From contig CM039183.1 of the NCBI GenBank assembly GCA_008360975.2, forward strand, positions 56,098,850 through 56,162,849: a DNA stretch of 64,000 nucleotides, read 5' to 3'. Below the pieces are notes generated by a model that worked only from the letters and a program-made list of their open reading frames with translations, was not told the DNA's origin and searched no databases. Position 1 is the stretch's first letter. Each line of letters opens with the position of its first letter. Positions 34,778-46,800 of this stretch are shown here, piece after piece. The stretch comes from Lichenostomus cassidix. Its lineage: Eukaryota > Chordata > Aves > Passeriformes > Meliphagidae. A program made the translations under genes and the position numbers.

Positions 34778-37686
34778 GTTAGTATTTTTGGTGACAAATG
34801 TGTATTTCCTTTCTGTTTTAAAATTTATTTGGGGAAATAAAATACCATAACGGTATTAGCTGTGTAGCTGGGGAGGAGAAAGATGTCCTAATGATCAAGG
34901 ATAGCAATGTTAGGGTTAGGAAATGATTTCAAAACACTGCTATATTACAGACCTTTTGGGAGATTTTGAGTAAGTCTTTTAGAATAGAATATCTAAAAAT
35001 TACTAGAATACTTGTGAGCCTAGAGTGGCATGAAGAATACAATGTTACTCTTCTAAAGATTGAAATCCCTTTTAAAATGCGATCTGGGCATGAAAATAGC
35101 TTGGAAGTGGTAAAATTTGTGTGTTAGTTTTTCAAGACTCTGGGGAGGATATTTTGATGATTAAATGGAAAATGGTTATCATAAATACTGAAAAACGCAG
35201 TGATGTACATATCATGGTGGATTAAGCAGGCTATGAGATATTTTTGCACATTTTTGATTATTTTCTCATTCTTAATAGTTATGAACAGGATTCTTTAATG
35301 ATAAACAAATAAAAAACAAGGAGATTACATACTCACTTGAATTTGGTGTTGGGAAATGACCAGTTCAACCCAACAGTCAAAAGCATGTTACTCATAGCTT
35401 TATTATTATTTCAATTCCCTCTTGTCCTTTCATTGAGAGGGAGTGGGAAGAGTCACCAATCACTTACATATGTTGATAAGATGCACTTTTATGTTCTGTT
35501 CTGGAAAGTCACATTAAAGATATGAACAACTTTTCTAGATATTCCATCCTTAATTTCATCGATTTCTTTCGTCCCCTCACCACACAGAAAATTATCCCTG
35601 GAGGTACTTAAAAGACATGTAGATGTGACACTTAGGTGCATGGTTTAGTGATGGACTTCACAGTGCTGGGTTAACAGTTGGACTTCATCATCTTGAAGGT
35701 CTTTTCCAAACTAAGCAATTCTGTTATTGTATTGGATTGAATGTTTGAATTAGCTGAAGGCTTTATGGTGTTACAGTGCACTTTTCTCTTTTGCTGTAAA
35801 TGATAAATTTACACAAATCAATTTTTACAATGACCATGCTAGAAGGCTAAACTATCCACTCAATCAAAGCATGAAATTGGCAGATTAAGAGAGGGAACCT
35901 GTAGTTTTTAAGGCAGTGTTCTGTCACTCCTCTTTCTAAAACATGCAGAAAGTTTCAGTTTGAGAGGGAAAAATTGACATGCATATTAATCTTTAAGGAA
36001 AGGTTTAATATGGGGTGCAATTTCACAATTATTTTAAGCAAGTTTATCCATAGGACATACCATCTCCTGTGATCTCCCACACCTTTGGCCATGTATTCCT
36101 AGCATCTCATTTTTTATCATCTCTAGAGATCTTTTCATGCAGGCTAGGTCAGATCAGTGAGCTGATCCAACTAAAAATTAGCCTACAAATACAAATGATT
36201 AATTTTCATTTTAATCAGCTATTTGATCAAACTCATCTGATAGCTGCCCAAACACTAGAAAAGAAATGAGGGAGAGCCTGGGAAAATAAGGGTGGAGAGG
36301 ACACCATCAGGACTGCTACTTTGACCACAGCCCACAGTTACACTGACTTAAATCTATCAATAAACCACAGGGTCAGATACCCAGCAGTGATAATTTTACA
36401 CGTCAGCATTAACTGTTCATTCCCTGCATGAGAAAAGAGGGGGTGGAGGTCACAGATGAACACAATTCACTTTGATTGACAGCTGGTTGCTCTTAACTTT
36501 CCTCTTTCAACTTGCTTTTTTGATCTTTTTGGATAATGCTGCTGTCCTGTCACTTAGGTATGTGATCAGGGATTTGGTTTGGTTCAGTCCTCTCCTCAGG
36601 GTTTCGTATGAAGGTTAGTTTTACATCTTGCAGAGCTCTTCTGATGACATCTCACAGATACTATCTTTCTTATTTATACAGCCAAAACTCTTATTTGGGG
36701 TAATATGGTCTTGCACTGGGATCATTAAAGCATCCTTTTCTCTTACTTGCCAAATAGAATTTCATCTAGACTATATTTATGCAGAACATTGTTTAAAATA
36801 ATTTTCCTGTCATATTAAATGCACTTCACTTCTCCCAGCATACCTCCATTGTTTCTGCAGTTGTAAATTTGAAAAAATACTGTCTTCTGTCCTTGAGGGC
36901 TGTGGTGGCCTATTGCCATTCTTCTTGCCTCAAATTCTGCTTTGTAGTATTGCTGCTGGGTTAGTCTCTGTGTTTAACTTTGATATCTTTCTAGGCTATG
37001 CCTTATGTTTGAAATAGCCTCTTACAAGCTGATTTCTGCTTCTTTCCACCCTTTTGTGGATTCTCTCCTACTTGATGTCTACAAACGGTTTGACAGTAGA
37101 TCGTTATTACTACACTGCCCAGTGTTGCACTGAAAAAAGATTAGGATACCTAAGCTGCAAAATAATATTAAACCTATTAATAGTACATTATTAAACATAT
37201 TAATAGTAAATTGACATTTATGTCTGAAACTTGTTGGTTCTACTGTTGGTTTTCTAGCCAAAGGGACATTAGGCTGAAGAGCTGAAGAAGCTGCTAGATA
37301 AATTTAAGCACTCAAGCTCAAGAAGCATAATGAAAACTTATTTGACAGAGCTTGGATAATAGTGCCAATTTCCCTGTTTTTGCAAAGCCCAGGATCAAGA
37401 TAGTGCAAATTACTGCATCTGTATCTGTTCTCTAGATCTGAGGATTTGCTTTTTCTGCTGAAAGACAAGGATGTAAGCTGTCATCTATACTTTCAGGTGC
37501 ATTATGAAGGTCAGGGAAAATAAAGGTTAACACTGCACTCTGCAAAAGGTGTGTGCTTGCATATCTATTTGGGATGCCAGATGCATTGATTTTTCTGAAA
37601 AATAAAGGGGGGGAACTGACACTTAAAAAGTTACATTGTCTGTTCTGAATGTATCTGCTATATTTGCAAACTTTCTTTATCTTTAG
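34778..37686 (+). other. AHI1 intron 15
   Basis: A 2.9 kb intron with a sense CR1 fragment at 35,593 (listed). No other element recognised. Confidence 0.85.
35593..35735 (+). mobile_element. CR1 LINE 3'-end fragment, sense, degraded
   Basis: CCCTGGAGGTACTTAAAAGACATGTAGATGTGACACTTAGG, then CATGGTTTAGTGATGGACTT, GGTTAACAGTTGGACTTCATCATCTTGAAGGTCTTTTCCAAACT and ATTCTGTTATTGTATTG resemble the CR1 3' end. More diverged than the others. Confidence 0.82.
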
Positions 37687-37817
37687 CTTGGCTACAAAGA
37701 AATACGTAGGTGCCACAAATTACAGAGAAAAGATTCACAGCACCTTAACACCTTGTGGTACATTCCTGTTTTCAGGAAGTGAAGATGGAAAGGCTTATGT
37801 TTGGAATCCAGAAACAG
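37687..37817 (+). CDS. AHI1: AHI1 coding exon 16 (codons 810-853, WD repeat 6)
   Basis: Acceptor TTTATCTTTAG|CTTGGC; donor GAAACAG|GTAACA; phase 2 in, phase 1 out. It encodes [18 protein letters not shown], then [22 protein letters not shown], blade 6, nearly identical to mammals. If unspliced, the frame continues 38 codons into the intron to a stop near 37,933. Confidence 0.97.
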
Positions 37818-39034
37818 GTAACAAATTATTTTATGGTCTTAAACCAGATTGTCAAATCAGAGTGGGAAAGGATTTTTTAACCTTTATTGAAACACTTTTG
37901 ATATGGGATAAAACTTCGGTAAGATGTTCTTAAATCCTGAAGCTTTAGCTCCACCTTTTGAGCAGCTGTTATTAATCTCTGAGATTTAATTCTCTAGAGG
38001 AAATTGCTAGTGGTAACATTTGTAATATCCAGCATGATTGGAGCACCTGAGGCTCAGCTTTACATGTCGTGAGGATCTTGAAATGGAATGAGCAAAAAAT
38101 GTTTTAGATCAGAGAAGTTTCTCTGTTGTGTTGTTTAAATTTGAGAATCAGGCTCATGTTGAGAACCACTTCATCTTTGTAATGGGTGCAGTTTCAAAAT
38201 AGCTACCAAAATATTTCTGGAAAAATGTGATGAAAATGTAGGGTAGAGTTTTCTATCTTCTCGTACAGGAGTTAAGAGACAAAAAGAAGAGTAGAAAGTG
38301 GCAGAATATCATTTTGGATTTGATTACAATGTTTTCTGCTGTCTGATTATGATCTAAATAATTTTTTGAAAGAAAAGCAGTCAACTTCCTAAAACTGGTA
38401 GATAACTAACAGATCTGTTTTGAGTTTCTTTCTCTGTTTCCAACTACATTAACTTGCATCTATGCCACAACAGAGTTTGCCTAAAAACTTTTAACCAAGT
38501 TCCTCCCTCCTTTTATTATTTTTATCAGAATGCTTTTATTGGGTTTTGACTCTTGTTTACACACTGTACTTGTATTTATAGTGCTATCAGCTGAAGAGCT
38601 AATTTTGTTTATATTTTTAAATTATTCTCTGCTCCACTTTCCCTCTTATTGTCAGTATTGTATAGGTGAAATCCACAAGTAAGATGGCTATCTTTGTACA
38701 ATGCAAGCACAAACAAATACTGTGGAACGCCACCTTTCCAGAACTTGCTTATCAGAACAAGAGAACTCAGCTAACCTGGTGCATCCTCTGGCATTTCCTG
38801 CAGCTATTGCAACAGCACCAACTTTTCTGACTTATTGAATAACTTAAAAGCATGCAATGTTTCCTTTGTTTTATGCCAAAATACTACTTTTCAATCAGGA
38901 AATTAACTGAAGAACATTTATTTACAGTAGGATACACTGAAGTAATACAAGCTTTAACCAGCTGTTATTTTGCTGTATTAAATATGTTTCAAATATGTTT
39001 CCATGGCATTGATAAACCAATTTCACTTCTGCAG
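37818..39034 (+). other. AHI1 intron 16
   Basis: A 1.2 kb intron with no repeat or RNA gene recognised. Confidence 0.85.
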
Positions 39035-39175
39035 GAGATCAGGTGGCCATATATTCTGAACTCGCCTTCACATCTCCACTTCGTGATGTTGCCTTTCATC
39101 CACATGAACACATGGTGTCTTTTTGTGCCTTTGGTCAAAACCATCCAATACTTGTATACATTTATGATTATAAAG
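39035..39175 (+). CDS. AHI1: AHI1 coding exon 17 (codons 854-900, WD repeat 7)
   Basis: Acceptor CACTTCTGCAG|GAGATC; donor TATAAAG|GTACAG; phase 1 at both ends. It encodes [25 protein letters not shown], then [16 protein letters not shown], the last blade, which closes the propeller. Mammals have GEQVAMYSDLPFKSPIRD and FCAFGQNEPILLYIYD. Confidence 0.97.
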
Positions 39176-39930
39176 GTACAGTACAAATTATCTTGATACA
39201 CACCTGCAAGTGTTTTATTTTTAGAAGTGATTTGTTAGTATTTGTACGTTTTCAAGGGGAAAACAGTCCTTTGATAACAATGCTTATCTTTTTTCTGGGA
39301 GATACCAAAACTGAATTGAATGTTATCCTGCACAGCTTGCTCTATGTGATGCTGCTTAAGCAAGGGTTTTGACCTAGCCAAAATCAGTAGAGGTGCGTCA
39401 GGTTTAAATGTGTTTTTGTATTTCATATAAAATTTTGTCAATCAGTGTGTCCTGTGCCTTTGTAATATGTCTGTCAACTTCTGAAATATTACTTAAGTAT
39501 AATAAACTCACTTGAACTAGACTGGAAAAATGTGAAATGTACCTGGATTTGAACTCAGTGCAAACTTTATAACTTTATTGCCTTTGAAAAATTCCTTTCT
39601 CTTCCCACTCTCTCCCCGCACCCAACACCAGTATTTCTGCACGATGATCACTGTTGTTTATAAGCAGTACAAAAATTCCAGTTCTGTATGAAAGATTACT
39701 GAACACAGATAACAGAAGTGAGATATTGTGATCAGAAGAGGTTAGGGAAAAATTGGGCAGGAAGGGGAGAATTTCATGTCATTTTCAGGTTTTCTCATAG
39801 CACTGTTAGTACAGATTCTGATTGTATTTGACTGAAGATATAGCTGGCAAAATTACTGTGATCCTTCAATTTTTTTTCCCGTCACAATGTACTGCTTCAC
39901 CTGACACATTAATATTGGTTATTTCTACAG
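39176..39930 (+). other. AHI1 intron 17
   Basis: A 755-base intron, ending GGTTATTTCTACAG; nothing recognised. Confidence 0.85.
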
Positions 39931-40133
39931 TTGCACAACAGGAAGCTGAACTCGTAAGAGATCTCAGTTCATCACTTTCCACAGCTGCACCAAGAGGGCC
40001 ACACTTCTTTAGCCATTTTTCTGAAATCCCTGTACAAAATAGCTCAGTGATGTCTCCGGCAGATCAGTTTGTCAGTGTTGCAAGAGCATCAATGAGAATG
40101 CAGAAGGTGAAGCAAAAACTTGATTCTGTTCTG
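39931..40133 (+). CDS. AHI1: AHI1 coding exon 18 (codons 901-968)
   Basis: Acceptor ATTTCTACAG|TTGCAC; donor GTTCTG|GTAAGT; phase 1 in, phase 0 out. It opens with VAQQEAELV, matching mammalian HVAQQEAEM, then a serine-rich disordered stretch, and closes with a basic helix (MRMQKVKQKLDSVL) like mammalian MQLVKQRLETV. It is the start of the linker between the propeller and the SH3 domain. Confidence 0.94.
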
Positions 40134-40385
40134 GTAAGTCAAATTTAATTAATTTGAGAAGTATATAGTCTTCCCATATTCTGAGACTGGTATATGTAAA
40201 AAAGCATATATAAGTTGTCATGGCATCTGGTCTTTAGAAATGAATACACCTCTCGCTAATATTAATGCAGGTGTAAGTAGCTCTTTAGTATAGAGTAATC
40301 ATAAAAAACTTATTTTTGTTTTCCAAGTACTGATGACAAGTGGGTTTTTTTTGCTAGTGCACATTGCTGTTCATCCATTTATATG

Positions 40386-40440
40386 AAATCATAGATCCAT
40401 AGATTATTATGGCCGAGCTCCCTATGGACCTTAAAAACTG
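40386..40440 (-). mobile_element. CR1 LINE tail, antisense, small degraded fragment
   Basis: AATCATAGATCCATAGATTATTATGG followed by CCTATGGACCTTAAAAACTG resembles the reverse complement of the CR1 tail (ATCATAGAATCATAGAATGG...GGAAGGGACCTTAAAGATC). It is short and diverged. The GC-richer 500 bases that follow may belong to the same insertion. Confidence 0.5.
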
Positions 40441-40469
40441 TATGGCATAAATGGCAGGAGTTTCAGGGT

Positions 40470-40489
40470 GCTACAGGGCACCCTGTAGC
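40470..40489. repeat. 20-base palindrome
   Basis: Two perfect 9-base inverted arms, GCTACAGGG and CCCTGTAGC, flank a 2-base centre. An overlapping alternative stem, CAGGGTGC/GCACCCTG at 40,464-40,485, is also possible. No function inferred. Confidence 0.8.
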
Positions 40490-41499
40490 TGTTTCAAGTC
40501 AGCTCTGTGAAGGACAGTATGGACCTACTGCACAACTGAAACTGGAGCCAAACAGAATAATGGCACCTTTGAGAAAACAGTCGTAAGAAAGGCCAGTACC
40601 TACTACAGACAGGAGACACCACAGCAGAGGAGAAATGCAAAGGAAAATGTGTCAGGGGGCACAAGTGAAGATACAGGAAGAGGGATGTGAGGAGGCACAA
40701 AAGAAGGCATAGAAGGAGGCAACCAGGTGATGCAAGAGTCACAAAACAGCACAGAAATGGAGGTATGGGGAAGATAACAGAGTAGGCTTGAATGGAAAGA
40801 CAGGAGATATATGAGGACACAGAAAACACTGCTGGTGGTACACGTCTGAAGGGGCTGCAACCCATGGAGGAATCCATGCTGGACAGGTACAATCCTCAAG
40901 GGGGTTTTGTCTGGTGGAGGATCCATACTAAAGCAGTTGAAAAGAGCAAGAAACAAGAGTCAAAAAGAGCAAGTCACTATGCACTGACTTTACTGTCCCA
41001 CCCATCCATTGCCTTTCCTAAGGGACTGAGTGTAACCTAATGACAAAAGCAAGGAGACTGGGGACTAGAAATGAGGAAAAAGATGTGTCTGAAGTGGAGA
41101 CAAAGAGGGATGAAAAGTGTTTTCTTTGGGTTGGTGTTTGACTATTTGTCTTGTTTCTCGATACCCAAATCAGTAATTAAAGCTTTTGTAATTGACAGTA
41201 AATTTAATTAAGTTAAATTCCCCAACTTGAGACACTTTTGCATACAACAAAAATACAGAATGTTCCTCAATAGCACTGTGAAGTTATAATTACTTTTCAC
41301 AATGACATGAACTGCATTTGGGTTTGCACTTACAATTTTTCATTTCAAGGTACTTTTGAGGACATATAGATTTCTTTTTTTTTTAATGTAATTTTAGGTT
41401 TTGTCTGCATTAACAATTAGTGAATCACAAAAAAAGCAGATGAATAGATGAAAGCAGTTTTTGCTGAGGTTGCTGCATTTACTGTCATCATGCTTTAGG

Positions 41500-42480
41500 G
41501 GTTTACTTTGGATTAGATTTAGTCTGGTTCTCTGGCTTCAGCATCCACATTAGGCCTGAGCTTTGAAACGGTCTGGAAGAAAGCTATCCCACAGACCTTT
41601 GATTTCTGAGCTGTGAACTCCCAGTGAACCCCTTCGTGAAACACCACGTGGTAGCTCTCATGGATAACAGTAGCATGCTGCTTCTACCTTTCAATTACAT
41701 GTAGTCTGACACAAGGAAACAAACCTTTTTTCTGCTTTCTGCTTGTTCTGTTCCTACTCATCTACAAAGTGGATGCTGCTGCCTTCAAGCTGTTTATCAG
41801 AGAAGGGCACAACAGAGAGAGAATGGAGCATGTAGCCTTGTGTCTGAGACAAGTACTCCAGGAAGATAATGCAGAATAAATTTTTACTCTTCTTGATGTC
41901 TGGTCACATGAAGAAAAAGATGGGGATAGACAATTGATAAGAGTCGTTATCATTGCAGCTGTTTACTCCCAGATTAACAAGCAGTTCTGGACTGTGGGAG
42001 ACAAATCTGGTTTAGAAGAACCATGTAGATGTTCTATGGAACCATGTAACTAGATGAAGTAGATAAGCTTACAGCTGTGTTTGAGAGAGTAACTTTCAGC
42101 CATTGCAGTTTTGTAACTCTAGATTCCCATTGACCAGTATGGAATGAGTAAGTCCAGTGTGAGCAGTCATGGTCAGTATTTTTGACAGCATCCTTCAAAC
42201 CCTCTACCCATGTGGCAGATGTCAAAAAGGTCATCTGGGCCTTCTCACTGTGTGAGTTTCCAAACAGTACAGGATGGTGGCTGAAAGAATCCACAACCAG
42301 TTTGGTATCTGTCACATAAAAGTAGGGATCAAAAACACAGAGAGTGCTTCTTTGCTGGTCTTTATGAACCACTGAGATGTTGGGGAGGAGACTTCTTTGA
42401 AAGGAGTATTGATGCCAATCTTTTCAGTGAGCCAACATGAGACTCAGGACAGCAGTAGAACCTTTTCAAGAAGGGATAGG
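41500..42480 (-). other. Unidentified coding-like block, possible decayed retrocopy
   Basis: On the - strand a frame stays open for more than 130 codons between about 42,428 and 42,034. It has an even mix of aromatic and charged residues, for example CVFDPYFYVTDTKLVVD and HDCSHWTYSFHTGQWES, and ends upstream in a stop at 42,429. Adjacent DNA at 41,540-41,660 (-) and 41,768-41,880 (+) also has short protein-like open frames (HVVFHEGVHWEFTAQ; KLFIREGHNRERMEH). I cannot name a family. It may be an old retrocopy, part of a transposon, or chance. It has no splice sites joining it to AHI1. Confidence 0.3.
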
Positions 42481-43007
42481 ATCATTTCTTGCATGTGGGT
42501 GCAGTATTGCCTGCCTGATTTATCACATTTTGGACAGCCCCAGAGTAAAATATGTAACATTAAAACTTAAAATTGTTTTAAATTTGATTAAGAATTTTTA
42601 CTCTGTGTGGGTTTTACTGAGTGGTTATTTAATTTTGTTTCCAGTATTACCATATTACCTGTCTTGTCATAAATGTTGGTACAGTTACAGAGTAGTTACT
42701 TACAGTTTGTTTTGTCCCCGCTGAACAAAGTTGAACAGGGCTATCTGGGTATTGCTGTTTTATTAGAATAGAATTTTAAAGCAGAGAAGGCTGGATTCAT
42801 TCATGTTAAAACCCAGCAAATTACTCCTCCTTCTGCCAGCTGGCTGCTTGTCACCAAGGTGGGGAGAAAACAGCTTTTATTAGAAACTTTTAATAAGAGA
42901 AAATACCATAAATGGTTACTGAGTCAATTAATAACATTGTTGACAACTTTGTTAATGGTTTTTGGGATTGTGATAGAGTTTCCTGCAAAATGAAGAACAT
43001 TCTTCCT

Positions 43008-43314
43008 GCCTGAAAGGAGGTTGTGGCAAAGTGGGGATTGTCCTCATCTCCCAGGCAACAAGTGACAGGATAAGAGGAAATGGCCACAAGCTGCATCAGA
43101 CGAGGTTCGGGTTGAACATCAGAAAGAATTTCTTCACTGTAAGGGGGGTTAAGCATTAGAACTGTCTGTCCAGGGAGGTGGTGGAATCACCATTCCTTGA
43201 AATGTTCATGACTGGATTTGGCACTTAGTTCTGTGGTGTAGTTGACAAGGTGGTGTTTGGTCAAAGGTTGGACTCAGTGATCTTGGAGGTCTTTGCCAAC
43301 TCAGTGATTCTATG
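43008..43314 (+). mobile_element. CR1 LINE 3'-end fragment, sense (longest sense copy)
   Basis: Starts CCTGAAAGGAGGTTGTGGCAAAGTGGGG and runs through AGTGACAGGATAAGAGGAAATGGCC, AGACGAGGTTCGGGTTGAACATCAGAAAGAATTTCTTCACTG, CAGGGAGGTGGTGGAATCACC and GTTGGACTCAGTGATCTTGGAGGTC to a terminal GTGATTCTATG. Every CR1 3' landmark is present in order over about 307 bases, so this is the best preserved sense copy. Confidence 0.96.
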
Positions 43315-43850
43315 TTGGCTGCAGAAAGGAAATGCATCATGGCTCAAGTAGTAAGAGACTATAAATTGAGAGTTAACGAATGATATACAAGATAAAAACT
43401 TTAAGGATTTTGTAATTAGGTTTCACAGATTCCTTTTTTGTTAGTTGAGTTTTTTTTTGTATTTATTCACATAAAAGGTATAGAAAATAACTTTTTGCCT
43501 TAGCATCCATAAGCTCTGTATGTTCTGGAGAAATCTAGTCAGGGTTTGTTTGTTTGGGGTTTTTTTTTACCTTTCTGTGTTTATTGTAACATTACAGTTA
43601 ATCTCTGGAATAAGCGAAGGAGTGTTTGTCAATATAAATTTGTTTATAGTTTTACAGTTTTTGTTTGAGTGCATAATTTTAAAACCAATTAAGTGAAGTT
43701 CAAATCTAGTTATTTTTTTTTATTATGGGAATAATAATGAAATTTTCACAGCATATGTATATATCTTTAACATCTCTGTGGAAGAAAAAATTCTACCAAA
43801 AAGGTATTTTTATATATGATAGGAAAAGCCTAGAGTATAGCCAAATATTT

Positions 43851-43892
43851 GGGGGAGGATGTGGAAGTGGGGGTGGTTTGGGGAAGGGGGGG
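43851..43892 (+). repeat. G-rich tract, G-quadruplex candidate in intron 18
   Basis: Runs of G5, G5, G4 and G7 occur within 42 bases. The last three runs are separated by six and two bases, and the first by a longer 13-base loop that itself contains GG pairs. A sense-strand (RNA) G-quadruplex is possible but not proven. Confidence 0.6.
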
Positions 43893-46800
43893 ATTGATAA
43901 GAAGTCTGAGTGGTTACATGATTACCTGAAGCTCTGTGCTGTGTCTAGAGTCATAAAGTCCTAATGTCTTTTACCAGCAGGTACAAAGGAATAAGTTTGT
44001 ATATGTATTTGACAAAATGTGAGTTAGAAGAATTTCTGGTGTTTTCTTTTTTGAAATAGAGAAAAAAACCATAGGACAAGTATCTTTGGGTGTATTTTTT
44101 GTGTGGAACAGGTTGCATCCGTTTTTCATTTGCACAAAAAAGAAGACAATTTAAAATTAACTACTGAAGTAATGGATTTTTTCCCCCCTTGTCATATGTT
44201 TTTTTGATAGCATTAATCATAACACGGGGTCACAGTTTACATAGGAACCTGCTTGGCTCTTACTAAACAAGACAAACCTAATTTTTACTGTTATTGGTGG
44301 TGAGATTGCCCATTTCTGCTAGGATATGTTTATCTAGGCATGTTCTTAAAGTGAAATGCCAGTTTTATCCAATCCAGGAAAGGTCAGTCTCTTTGTGTTT
44401 AATGGCTGAGTCCTATGTATAACTGAGCCTTTATTTAAGTGTTTTGTGTCTTGTGCAAAGAATTTTGTGTTCCATGTGGAAAAATGAAAGAAGCTTACTA
44501 TTCCAAATGTTTACAGTAATCTCAATTTCTCCTTATTTTTAAAGATAAGAAAAGAAAAAAGGAAGAAAGCTTTTGAAGTAACATGTAATTGAAATGCCAG
44601 AACTCTGGCAGAACTAAGGAACTGAATATACATAATTACTTTGTGATGAGAAATAGCATCGGTAGACAATGACTAAACTGTAGGATCAAGCCCCTTTTTG
44701 TGTCAATTTTCATCTGTGTGCTCTGGTCATTTCTGGGCTTATATGGGGAGAAACAGTTGAGCAAGCACCCGTTACAAGGAGTGCAACATATTGCTATGTA
44801 GATGAGTTCCTGTTCTGGGTAATCAGAGTAAGAGGAGTGTAGGAAGCATCAGGGGAACATACTTGCTTTGGATTCAGTTTTGCCTGTGTGTGGGGATAAC
44901 TTCAGTGTAGGTGTGCTTGGTTTTTCTACTTAGTCTAGACCTATGTGAGAGCAGAACAGATTATCTCTGAGTGATTGCAGGACACCTACCACAGTAGAAT
45001 CCCAGCTTTCATTGGAATGCTGCTGTCATAGAAATGATTGTACTTTAACATAGATGTAAACATGATTCTAACTTACATTGCAAATTTAAAAGCTCTAGTG
45101 CTGTAGTCCTACTTTAAGCATTATTGCCTATGTATTTTCTTCTAACATTGACAAAAATATCAGAGTTTGTGTTTTGGGTTTTTTTTCAAATTTCAGATTC
45201 AGCTTTTAAATTTTGAAGAATAATGTCTTAATGCTTTTAAATTGTCTTCAAAAGCAGTGTCCTAGAGACATAAAGTTTCAGAAGAAAAACCTAAACTAGG
45301 AGATTAAAAAGTAATATAGAGCTGACCAACTTGATTTAGCTTGCAAGTATATATGCAAATGTTGATTATATTGATTGCAAAGGTCATGAAATTGCTATTG
45401 TCACTTTTTCGAGTCTTTGAGTTTTCTATTTTTTGTCTCATGCAATTCACTTTTAATGTGAAAACTACTGTCACTGAAAAAAGTGTATTTGCATAATTTG
45501 GATAGAGCTGCCCTAACACAAAAAAAAATGCAAATCATCTTTGTTTAAACTTGACAAAAATTATGTAGGTATATTTTTTGTGATGAAAACTCTTAGTTTT
45601 ACTCAATTCACAATAGTAATAAACTCTGATCTTTGATAAAGCTGTGGTTTGTGCATGAAGCAAGTGGAGCCTGTTGTGAAAAATAAGCAAATTGATGGTT
45701 GACTATCTTAGCCAACTTTGCTCGTTGTTGTAAAGGGATTTAGCAATGCCTTCCCACAGCATGCATTTCAAAAAAAAAGAGATTGCTTCATTCTGTTCTG
45801 TGAGTCGTTTTATGTCTGCCTGTTGTAGGAGAATTAATTATTTTTCATAGGATAGTGTACTTTACCTGGAAACAGCTGTGCTTGAATCTCTAGTCCTCAC
45901 TTATTAGCTGAGTGGTTCCCATTTCTGTTACAATGTTGTGCCTTTTTTTCCTCTTGGGGCTTGTTAGAAATTTAAATAATGCTTGCGAGCTAGTGGTAGA
46001 AAGGTCATTAAAACTCTGGTTTTGTCTCTACTTCAGATGGGCAGTCTTTTTAGCTCACCTGAATTCAGCTTCACTGTCATCAGGGGGTGGAATGAATCAC
46101 TTCCTGGAAGACTGCTTAGATTTAAAACTTAATTTTTAATATCCTTTTTATTAAATTTTTTTAAATCTTATTTTTTAAGGCCTTGGAGAAGAAGGAAGTA
46201 TTCTAAGAGAATTTATGCTGCATTTTAGAACAGGTGATTTTCTTAAATCTTCAGGACCTCACATTCAGTCTTCTCCTATGTGTGTCTGTTGCATTTGATT
46301 TCAAAGCATGCTGTTTGGTGCATGTGGTGAGAGTGTTTGCATTGTACAGCAGGAAAACAAAGAGAAGTGAATTAAATATTGTATAGGAATAATTTACATA
46401 GAACACCATATCTCTTCTGTAATTCATTCAAGGACCAGAATCAAGACAGGCTTATCTTCATAATTTTTCCTTTCAGGATGAACTGGGGGGCATCTGTTAG
46501 GTGCTAGTTTTCAATTGTTTGCTCTGCCCTGTTGATTTCCAAAGGCCAGTATATTCAATCTGTCTTCATTTCCTGGTATTACCTGAAACCTAATTTTTGA
46601 TAGCAAATTTGAGAGAGACTTCCTTTACAATATTTGACTGCAAAACATATGTTTGTCTAATGGTGTAGTATGCACTCTGCAAGAAATTCACGCAGAGGGG
46701 AGATCTTCTCATTTATATAGGGAGAAAGGCTCTCCCTAGAGCTTACAGTGGATTAAAGAACATGAATATTTGCAGAACAATGATTTTTTTTCTGTGTTTG

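Noticed and set aside
37818..37933. Extension of exon 16 frame into the intron
   Set aside because: A clear donor (CAG|GTAACA) precedes it, and exon 17 restores the conserved [10 protein letters not shown] in phase. The extension is intronic read-through.
40490..41040. GC-richer block with 82- to 132-codon frames following the antisense CR1 scrap
   Set aside because: It resembles old interspersed-repeat DNA, but I could not match it confidently to a named family, so it is left uncalled.
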